From assembly GCA_036351375.1 (NCBI GenBank), contig JAZBOY010000203.1, forward strand, positions 1-8,408: a stretch of DNA of 8,408 nt, written 5' to 3'. Numbering within the stretch: the stretch's first letter is position 1; each line of letters opens with the position of its first letter. Below are positions 1 to 5,327 of the stretch, piece by piece. The DNA is from JANQIO01 sp036351375. GTDB lineage: Bacteria > Pseudomonadota > Gammaproteobacteria > Pseudomonadales > Halieaceae. Under the pieces are notes generated by a model. It was not told where the DNA came from, did not search any database, and saw only the letters and a program-made list of their open reading frames with translations. The translations under genes and the position numbers were made by a program.

Positions 1-120
1 AGGAGCCCAATAAGACCATTAGGAGTGAAACATAAAGGAATTGCTTCCCTGATTGGAACACGAGAGGTGTCCCAGCGAGCACCCGTTTGAACTAGGGGAT
101 AGGTGCCCACATTCTTAGTA

Positions 121-148
121 TTGCGCAAAAATGGTAATTTTCCATAAC
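121..148 (+). promoter_or_regulatory. weak candidate sigma-70 promoter for the GH84 gene
   Basis: TTGCGC (121-126) and CATAAC (143-148) are separated by 16 bases, giving a 3/6 and a 4/6 match to the sigma-70 boxes. The site lies about 65 bases before the GH84 start codon, in the most AT-rich part of the gap. The -10 box overlaps a near-palindrome, which would suit repression. The match is weak, and other start sites in this AT-rich stretch are possible. Confidence 0.25.
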
Positions 149-185
149 GATTTATCGGGTTTTTTAAAATAAATCGCGATAACGA
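131..185. repeat. palindrome and inverted/direct repeat cluster, possible operator
   Basis: Three overlapping symmetries are visible. The 15-base ATGGTAATTTTCCAT (131-145) is palindromic in six of its seven base pairs. CGATTTAT (148-155) and ATAAATCG (169-176) form a perfect 8-base inverted repeat around 13 bases. ATAACGA occurs twice in direct orientation (144-150 and 179-185), 35 bases apart. They lie between the candidate promoter and the GH84 start, where a repressor would bind. AT-rich DNA produces such symmetry easily, and I cannot assign a regulator. Confidence 0.3.
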
Positions 186-211
186 AATGACGTCTAATTC
201 CAAGGACGCTT

Positions 212-1261
212 ATGAAGCGGGAAAAAAATTGCCCCAGGGGCGTCATCGAAGGCTTCTATGGACGCGAGTGGAGCTGGGGCTCCAGGCGCGAATATGCCGC
301 CTATTTACAGGCCCTGGGACTGGATACCTACCTCTATTGCCCCAAGGGTGATGCCTATCTGCGCAAGCGCTGGCAGGAGCCCTGGCCGGCCGCGACCGCC
401 GGCGCCCTGGCGCAGCTCGCCGCTCACTATCGCGACAGTGGCCTGAATTTCGGGGTAGGCCTGTCACCATTTGCGCTCTACCAGGATTACAGCGCCGCCA
501 GTCGTGATGCCCTGCGGCGTCGCCTCGCTGAGATCGATGCCGTCGGTGGCAACTGCCTGGCACTGCTGTTCGATGACATGCCGGGCGAGCTGGACGATCT
601 CGCTGCCCGCCAGGCGGAGATTGTTGCCGATGTGCTGGCCTGGAGCGGAGCCGAGTGGCTGGTCGTCTGCCCGACCTACTATTCCTACGATCCGGTCCTC
701 GAGCAGTTCTTCGGCGCGCGTCCGACGCGCTACTGGGAGGACCTGGGTAACAGCCTGGACCTCGCGGTCGATGTGTTCTGGACCGGCAACAAGGTTTGCT
801 CGACCACAGTGTGCGCCGACGACCTTGCGGAGATTACCCGGCAGCTGCAGCGCAAGCCCGTGCTGTGGGACAACTACCCGGTGAACGACGGCGCCAGGGC
901 CAGCAAATTCCTGCACCTGGCACCGCTCCCGGGTCGGTCCAAAGACCTGGACGGGGCACTGCACGGGCACCTGTGCAACCCGATGAACCAGGCCGAATTA
1001 TCCCGGTTTCCGCTGGGCGGCCTCGCTGCGCTTTACGGCGGGCAGGCACCGGAAATGGACGCGCTTTACCCGACGGCGCTGGCCGAGCTGCTGGCCAGGG
1101 ACCAGGAGTTGTTCGAGGAACAGGGCCTCGACGCCATCGATGCCCCGGCCCGTGAGCGACTGGCTGCTGAGTACCGCCAGACGGGGGTCCCCGCAGGCCT
1201 GGAGGTGGCGGCCTGGTTGCGCGGGGAATACGCCTTCGACCCCGCCTGCCTGACCGGTTGA
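212..1261 (+). CDS. family GH84 beta-N-acetylglucosaminidase (O-GlcNAcase-like), cytosolic
   Basis: This 349-residue protein is a bare GH84 catalytic domain, the family of human O-GlcNAcase and bacterial NagJ-type enzymes, which remove terminal beta-linked GlcNAc by substrate-assisted catalysis. Visible family marks are GVIEGFYGREW (residues 10-20), YCPKGD with substrate-binding Lys45, the catalytic pair Asp121-Asp122 in LLFDDMPG, WDNYPVND (219-226) and CNPMNQAE (255-262). All match active-site positions known from the family. No signal peptide, membrane segment or accessory carbohydrate-binding domain is present, so it should act in the cytosol. The ATG follows AAGGA (202-206) by 5 bases, and an in-frame stop at 188-190 excludes a longer start. 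It stands alone, with a probable tRNA/tig promoter directly after it. The substrate is unknown: GlcNAc-modified protein, chitin fragments or cell-wall sugars are all possible. The family call is firm, the substrate is not. Confidence 0.88.
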   Translation: MKREKNCPRGVIEGFYGREWSWGSRREYAAYLQALGLDTYLYCPKGDAYLRKRWQEPWPAATAGALAQLAAHYRDSGLNFGVGLSPFALYQDYSAASRDALRRRLAEIDAVGGNCLALLFDDMPGELDDLAARQAEIVADVLAWSGAEWLVVCPTYYSYDPVLEQFFGARPTRYWEDLGNSLDLAVDVFWTGNKVCSTTVCADDLAEITRQLQRKPVLWDNYPVNDGARASKFLHLAPLPGRSKDLDGALHGHLCNPMNQAELSRFPLGGLAALYGGQAPEMDALYPTALAELLARDQELFEEQGLDAIDAPARERLAAEYRQTGVPAGLEVAAWLRGEYAFDPACLTG

Positions 1262-1278
1262 CACCCCGCCCGACTTGC

Positions 1279-1307
1279 TTGAAGGGGCAAACCCTTTGTG
1301 GCAGAAT
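1279..1307 (+). promoter_or_regulatory. probable sigma-70 promoter for tRNA-Leu and tig
   Basis: TTGAAG (1279-1284) and CAGAAT (1302-1307) are spaced by an ideal 17 bases, each matching consensus at 4 of 6 positions. The sequence after the -10 box is a run of C and G (CCCCGCCC). A GC-rich discriminator of this kind is typical of stringently controlled stable-RNA promoters in gammaproteobacteria. Transcription would begin near 1314, leaving a leader of about 130 bases before the tRNA. A second, poorer candidate is TTACTA (1382-1387) with TAGAGT (1405-1410), also 17 bases apart. Confidence 0.5.
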
Positions 1308-1379
1308 CCCCGCCCTTAAATCGACCCGCGGCCCGGCTTGTGCGCGGTACTCTAAAACCCCGGTTTTTCAGCCACTTAC

Positions 1380-1403
1380 GGTTACTACTTAAAAGGTTAC
1401 TAC
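1380..1403. repeat. 9-base direct repeat GGTTACTAC upstream of tRNA-Leu
   Basis: GGTTACTAC occurs at 1380-1388 and again at 1395-1403, separated by the six bases TTAAAA. The pair lies between the probable promoter and the tRNA gene and overlaps the second candidate promoter. It could be a duplication or a paired protein site. No known regulator is recognised. Confidence 0.45.
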
Positions 1404-1446
1404 CTAGAGTGTGATACCTGGTACAGCCGGGTTGTGACGGGACATG

Positions 1447-1532
<86 letters not shown>

Positions 1533-1552
1533 TTTTTTTCTGAGGAAGTTAC

Positions 1553-2881
1553 ATGCAGGTTTCTATCGAGACGACGTCTGGCCTGGAACGTCGTTTGACA
1601 GTGGGTGTTCCCGCCGAGCGCGTGGAGAACGAGGTCAACAACCGCCTTAAGAAAGCCGCAAAGAATGTGCGACTGGACGGGTTCCGCCCGGGCAAGGTGC
1701 CGCTCAAGGTCATCAAGCAGCGCTTCGGGGCAGGCGTACGCCAGGAAGTGCTGGGCGAGGTCATGAGCCAGTCCTTCTACGAGGCGGTGAGCCAGGAGAA
1801 CCTGCGCCCCGCCGGCCAGCCGAATATCGAGCCCAAGCAGCTCGACGAGGGTTCTGACATCGAGTTCGTGGCCACCTTCGAGATCTTCCCGGACATCGAG
1901 CTGGCTGACATGAACGGTGTCGAGATCGAGCGCCCGGCCGCTGACGTGACCGACGAGGACGTCGACAACATGATCGAGGTGTTCCGCAACCAGCAGGGCA
2001 AATGGGAAGCGGTGGAGCGCCCGGCCCAGAGCGGTGACCAGGTGACCATCGACTTTGTCGGTACCCGTGACGGCGAGCTCTTCGAAGGCGGCAGCGCCGA
2101 AGGCACCGAGCTGCAGCTGGGTTCCGGCCGCATGATTCCGGGCTTCGAAGACGGCATCGTCGGTATGTCCGTCGGCGAGGAAAAGACGCTGGCACTGAGC
2201 TTCCCCGAGGAGTATCACAACGAGGAACTGCGCGGCGCTGAAGTCGAATTCAAGGTAACCCTGCACTCCATCAGCGAGCGCGTGCCGGCGGCCATGGATG
2301 AGGAGCTGTTCAAGGTTTACGGCGTGGAAGAGGGCGGGGAAGAGCAGTTTCGCGCCGAGATTGCGGACAACATGCGCCGCGAGCTGAAGACAGCGGTGCG
2401 CAACCTGGTCAAGCAGCAGGTACTGGACGCCGTCATCTCCCGCCACGAAGGCCAGGAAGTGCCAAAGGCGCTGATCGACAGCGAGATTAACACCATGCGC
2501 CAGCAGATGTTCCAGCAGTTCGGCGGTGCCGGTACTGAAGACATGGACATGGAGAGCCTGCTGCCGGCGGAGATGTTCACCGAGCAGGCCGAGCGTCGCG
2601 TGAAACTGGGCCTGGTGCTCAATGAGCTGATTACCAGCAATGAGCTGAAGGCAGATGCCGACAAGGTGCGTGAGGCCGTCGAGGAGATTGCCTCGACCTA
2701 CCAGGAGCCTGAGCAGGTTGTAAACTGGTATTTCTCAAACCAGGAGCAGCTTTCCGGCGTAGAAAGCATGGTGTTGGAGGATGCGGTGATCGAGAAGATC
2801 CTCGAATCCGCCAACGTGAGCGAGAAGACGTGCAGCTATCAGGAAGCGCTTGCACAGGCACAGGAGAGCCAGAACGCATGA
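1553..2881 (+). CDS. tig: trigger factor, ribosome-associated chaperone and peptidyl-prolyl isomerase
   Basis: Trigger factor binds beside the ribosomal exit tunnel and shelters emerging chains; its FKBP-type domain catalyses proline isomerisation. The 442-residue product has the three expected parts. The N-terminal ribosome-binding domain carries the signature GFRPGKVP at residues 43-50. The FKBP-like domain spans about 155-245, including GDQVTIDFVG (161-170) and the stretch around MIPGFEDGIVGM (194-205). A C-terminal helical chaperone domain completes the protein. The length is close to the E. coli protein (432). The ATG follows AGGA (1543-1546) by 6 bases and lies 20 bases after tRNA-Leu. 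The stop codon overlaps the clpP start. No sigma-32 site is evident in front of it. Confidence 0.97.
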   Translation: MQVSIETTSGLERRLTVGVPAERVENEVNNRLKKAAKNVRLDGFRPGKVPLKVIKQRFGAGVRQEVLGEVMSQSFYEAVSQENLRPAGQPNIEPKQLDEGSDIEFVATFEIFPDIELADMNGVEIERPAADVTDEDVDNMIEVFRNQQGKWEAVERPAQSGDQVTIDFVGTRDGELFEGGSAEGTELQLGSGRMIPGFEDGIVGMSVGEEKTLALSFPEEYHNEELRGAEVEFKVTLHSISERVPAAMDEELFKVYGVEEGGEEQFRAEIADNMRRELKTAVRNLVKQQVLDAVISRHEGQEVPKALIDSEINTMRQQMFQQFGGAGTEDMDMESLLPAEMFTEQAERRVKLGLVLNELITSNELKADADKVREAVEEIASTYQEPEQVVNWYFSNQEQLSGVESMVLEDAVIEKILESANVSEKTCSYQEALAQAQESQNA

Positions 2882-3534
2882 GTGGACAGTTCGACGGACA
2901 CAGCAGCCAAGAGGTCCGGAACCTCGGCCTGATCCCGATGGTGGTCGAGCAGACCGCCCGGGGTGAGCGTTCCTATGACATTTTCTCCCGCCTGCTCAAG
3001 GAGCGACTGATCTTCTGCGTGGGGCCCATTGAAGACGGCATGGCGAACCTGATTGTCGCCCAGCTGCTGTTCCTGGAAGCGGAAAACCCCGACAAGGACA
3101 TCAACCTTTACATCAACAGCCCCGGTGGCGTTGTGACTGCGGGCCTGGCGATCTACGACACCATGCAGTTCATCAAGCCCGATGTGAGCACCACCTGCAT
3201 CGGCCAGGCAGCCAGCATGGGGGCTTTCCTGTTGGCCGGCGGCGCCAAGGGCAAGCGTTTCTGCCTGCCCAACGCCCGCACCATGATCCACCAGCCCAGC
3301 GGCGGTGCTCAGGGCCAGGCCACGGATATCGACATCCAGGCCCGGGAAATCCTGATCCTGCGGGAGCGCCTCAACAACCTGATGGCAGAACACACCGGGC
3401 AGGACATCGAAACCATCCAGTCGGATACCGAGCGCGATCGCTTCATGAGCGCCGAGCAGAGCAAGGAATACGGCCTGGTCGATGAGGTTGTCGGACGCCG
3501 GCTGGCCGTCCCGGAGGACAGCTCGTCCGAATAG
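2878..3534 (+). CDS. clpP: ATP-dependent Clp protease proteolytic subunit ClpP
   Basis: ClpP forms the tetradecameric serine-peptidase chamber that degrades proteins unfolded by ClpX or ClpA. The 218-residue product carries the full triad: Ser113 in GQAASMGAF, His138 in TMIHQPSGG and Asp187 in TERDRFM, each two positions later than in E. coli (111, 136, 185). The N-terminal stretch before GLIPMVVEQT (17-26) resembles the propeptide that is removed in the family. I chose ATG 2878 over an in-frame GTG at 2830, because it fits the family N-terminus and follows AGGAG (2862-2866). The start overlaps the tig stop as ATGA, which suggests translational coupling. The four-base overlap leaves no intergenic room for a separate clpP promoter. 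Confidence 0.97.
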   Translation: MSGQFDGHSSQEVRNLGLIPMVVEQTARGERSYDIFSRLLKERLIFCVGPIEDGMANLIVAQLLFLEAENPDKDINLYINSPGGVVTAGLAIYDTMQFIKPDVSTTCIGQAASMGAFLLAGGAKGKRFCLPNARTMIHQPSGGAQGQATDIDIQAREILILRERLNNLMAEHTGQDIETIQSDTERDRFMSAEQSKEYGLVDEVVGRRLAVPEDSSSE

Positions 3535-3550
3535 CGGCGGCTCGCCCACA

Positions 3551-3603
3551 GCCCGCTGTTCATGCGGGCCCTGGTCCCTGTTCCTCATATTCGGAACAGG
3601 GAC
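3551..3603 (+). promoter_or_regulatory. two tandem RNA hairpins after clpP, no U-tract
   Basis: GCCCGC (3551-3556) pairs with GCGGGC (3564-3569) around a 7-base loop. Four bases later GTCCCTGTTCC (3574-3584) pairs perfectly over 11 bases with GGAACAGGGAC (3593-3603) around loop TCATATTC. They begin 16 bases after the clpP stop. No T-run follows, so this is not a standard Rho-independent terminator. A block to 3' exonucleases, a partial terminator or an RNase site between clpP and clpX messages would fit. Confidence 0.6.
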
Positions 3604-3696
3604 TTGCATTGTGCTGGGAAAATCAGCATCTTTAGGTAACAGCGATGAAAGGATGTTGCGTTTTGAGCACATCCGCGAACCTCGTGCAGGCAGGTA

Positions 3697-3744
3697 TTGC
3701 TAGCGATGACTAGCGAATGCCAGTGATAGCCAGTGGGCTAGCAA
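3697..3744. repeat. 10-base phased repeats bracketed by TTGCTAGC/GCTAGCAA
   Basis: TTGCTAGC (3697-3704) and GCTAGCAA (3737-3744) form a perfect 8-base inverted repeat. Between and overlapping them are four consecutive 10-base units: TAGCGATGAC, TAGCGAATGC, CAGTGATAGC and CAGTGGGCTA (3701-3740). Units one and two share TAGCGA, and units three and four share CAGTG, each exactly one helical turn apart. The block is 95 bases before clpX. A regulator-binding array or a structured RNA loop are both possible, and no known family is recognised. Confidence 0.5.
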
Positions 3745-3838
3745 GGGAAGAGTAGCGTTACAGCGGTTCTGGCCGCGCACCGCACCCACTGCGATCCGCC
3801 AGTGACGAGAAAAAGTTTTAAGGTACCCAGGTAGATAG

Positions 3839-5128
3839 ATGACTGACGAGACGACGAATTCCGGGGACGACGGCGGCAAATTGCTCTACTGCTCGTTCTG
3901 CGGCAAGAGCCAGCACGAAGTACGCAAGCTGATTGCCGGTCCTTCGGTATTCATCTGTGACGAATGCGTTGATCTCTGTAACGACATCATCCGTGAGGAG
4001 GTGCAGGAGTCCGGCGGTGAAAGCTCCCAGGACCGCCTGCCGGTTCCCCAGGAAATAAAGGCCATTCTCGACGAGTACGTCATCGGCCAGCAGCGCGCCA
4101 AGAAAGTGCTGTCGGTGGCCGTCTATAACCACTACAAGCGTCTGCGCCATGATGACGGCCGCTCGGAAGACGTAGAGCTCGGCAAGAGTAATATCCTGTT
4201 GGTCGGTCCGACCGGCAGTGGTAAAACCCTGCTGGCGGAAACGCTGGCCAGGCTGCTCGATGTGCCGTTCACGATCGCGGACGCCACCACGCTCACCGAG
4301 GCGGGTTACGTCGGTGAAGACGTAGAGAACATCATCCAGAAGCTGCTGCAGAAGTGCGATTACGATGTAGAAAAAGCCCAGGTGGGTATCGTCTATATCG
4401 ACGAGATCGACAAGATTTCACGCAAGTCTGACAACCCCTCCATCACCCGCGACGTATCCGGCGAAGGCGTCCAGCAGGCACTGCTGAAGCTGATCGAGGG
4501 TACCGTCGCCTCTGTACCGCCCCAGGGTGGACGCAAGCACCCGCAACAGGAATTCCTGCAGGTCGATACCTCCAATATCCTGTTCATCTGTGGCGGTGCC
4601 TTTGCCGGGCTGGACAAGGTGATTCGCGACCGCTCCGAAAAGGGTGGTATCGGCTTCGCGGCCGAGGTGAAAAGCAAGGACGATTCCAAGAACGTGGGCG
4701 AAGTACTGCGCGACCTGGAGCCGGAAGATCTCGTGCGCTACGGTTTGATTCCCGAGTTTGTCGGTCGCCTGCCCGTGATCGCCACCCTCGAGGAACTGGA
4801 CATCGATGCCCTGGTCCAAATTCTCACGGAGCCCAAGAACTCCCTGACCAAGCAGTACAGCAAGCTGCTTGAAATGGAAGGGGTGGAAGTTGATTTCCGC
4901 GACGACGGCCTGCGTGCCATCGCCGAGCGGGCCATGGAGCGCAAGACCGGCGCCCGGGGCCTGCGCTCCATTCTCGAAGCCGTGCTGCTCGACAGCATGT
5001 ACAACATTCCGTCTCGCGATGACGTCAGCAAGGTCGTCATCGACGAATCCGTAATCAAGGGCGATTCCGAGCCGCTGCTGGTCTACCAGAACAGCGAACC
5101 GCCCAAGGCGGCGGCGCCAGAGGAATAA
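3839..5128 (+). CDS. clpX: ATP-dependent Clp protease ATP-binding subunit ClpX
   Basis: ClpX is the hexameric AAA+ unfoldase that recognises tagged or degron-bearing proteins and threads them into ClpP. In the 429-residue product the N-terminal zinc-binding domain has Cys18, Cys21, Cys40 and Cys43. Walker A is GPTGSGKT (123-130), pore loop 1 is GYVG (156-159) and Walker B is IVYIDEID (184-191). The ClpP-docking loop has IGF (271-273), the arginine finger is Arg310 in EFVGRLP, and sensor 2 is Arg373 in GARGLRS. Every element needed for work with ClpP is present. ATG 3839 is preceded directly by an in-frame TAG, so no longer start exists. The ribosome binding site is weak (AGG at 3829-3831, or AAGG at 3820-3823, which is rather far). 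No promoter was found in its leader. Confidence 0.98.
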   Translation: MTDETTNSGDDGGKLLYCSFCGKSQHEVRKLIAGPSVFICDECVDLCNDIIREEVQESGGESSQDRLPVPQEIKAILDEYVIGQQRAKKVLSVAVYNHYKRLRHDDGRSEDVELGKSNILLVGPTGSGKTLLAETLARLLDVPFTIADATTLTEAGYVGEDVENIIQKLLQKCDYDVEKAQVGIVYIDEIDKISRKSDNPSITRDVSGEGVQQALLKLIEGTVASVPPQGGRKHPQQEFLQVDTSNILFICGGAFAGLDKVIRDRSEKGGIGFAAEVKSKDDSKNVGEVLRDLEPEDLVRYGLIPEFVGRLPVIATLEELDIDALVQILTEPKNSLTKQYSKLLEMEGVEVDFRDDGLRAIAERAMERKTGARGLRSILEAVLLDSMYNIPSRDDVSKVVIDESVIKGDSEPLLVYQNSEPPKAAAPEE

Positions 5129-5130
5129 TG

Positions 5131-5177
5131 CCGGAGGGCAGGGGGTAGCTGGCACGACCTGTTGCCTGCCATCCCGG
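5131..5177 (+). terminator. imperfect hairpin after clpX, possible weak terminator
   Basis: GGCAGG (5137-5142) pairs with CCTGCC (5165-5170), and CCGG (5131-5134) can extend the stem with CCGG (5174-5177) across a small internal loop. The hairpin starts just after the clpX stop codon (5126-5128). No T-run follows, so termination would be inefficient or Rho-assisted. The enclosed loop is long, at 22 bases. Confidence 0.3.
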
Positions 5178-5259
5178 TACCTGGTCGGAGCTTCGCGCCC
5201 TGCCGTTCTTTACCGATTCTCACGCTTTACCAGCTGCGGCTTTGCGCGGGGCGTCAGCC

Positions 5260-5287
5260 CTTGCAAACCGCTCCACAAGCCCCATAT
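5260..5287 (+). promoter_or_regulatory. sigma-32 (RpoH) heat-shock promoter of lon
   Basis: CTTGCAA (5260-5266) and CCCCATAT (5280-5287) are separated by 13 bases. The E. coli sigma-32 consensus is CTTGAAA, a spacer of about 11-16 bases, then CCCCATNT. The -10 element is a full match, and the -35 element has the core CTTG. Transcription would start near 5294, leaving a leader of about 34 bases to the lon ATG. E. coli lon is also heat-inducible through sigma-32, so position and function agree. A weak sigma-70 reading of the same DNA (TTGCAA with an AT-rich box) is possible. Confidence 0.75.
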
Positions 5288-5327
5288 CACACAGTTCACA
5301 TAGACGTGATACGCCAGGGAGAAACCT

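Larger units (their letters stand above)
1..211. other. AT-rich upstream region, no supported gene
   Basis: No gene can be supported here. The stretch is visibly richer in A+T than the coding DNA that follows, especially from 121 to 190. It holds two similar short motifs, GGTGTCCCA at 66-74 and GGTGCCCAC at 102-110, and a cluster of palindromes and repeats from 131 to 185 described separately. On the minus strand a frame stays open from about position 110 to the window edge, but it has only a GTG start and no ribosome binding site, so I do not call it. What lies left of the window is unknown. Confidence 0.5.
3535..3838. other. 304-base clpP-clpX intergenic region
   Basis: No gene is supported here. 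From left to right it contains two consecutive hairpins (3551-3603), then sequence without recognisable signals, a block of 10-base repeats flanked by an inverted repeat (3697-3744), and the clpX leader. I looked for sigma-70 and sigma-32 boxes and found no convincing pair. The gap is long for two genes that act as one complex, so it probably carries regulation or RNA processing sites. Confidence 0.6.

Noticed and set aside
1..110. Minus-strand frame open from a GTG at 110 to the window edge
   Set aside because: No ATG, no ribosome binding site, no recognisable protein, and only about 36 codons are visible.
464..970. Long minus-strand and alternative frames opposite GH84, tig, clpX and lon
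   Set aside because: They are antisense or shifted shadows of GC-rich conserved genes, with no family features or start signals of their own.
1278..1311. CTTGAAG followed by CCCC as a sigma-32 promoter of tig
   Set aside because: The spacer is about 23 bases, too long for sigma-32, and the AT part of the -10 element is missing. The sigma-70 reading fits better.
1354..1367. AAAACC-CC-GGTTTT palindrome in the tRNA leader, as a terminator
   Set aside because: The stem is short and mostly A-T with a tiny loop, and only one further T follows. It is also far from the GH84 stop.
1415..1422. TACCTGGT shared by the tig leader (1415-1422) and the lon leader (5178-5185) as a common regulatory site
   Set aside because: Two copies of an 8-base word in 8.4 kb are easily chance, and their positions relative to the genes differ.
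2830..2877. Upstream in-frame GTG as the clpP start
   Set aside because: It would add 16 residues unlike any ClpP N-terminus, while ATG 2878 has a ribosome binding site and fits the family.
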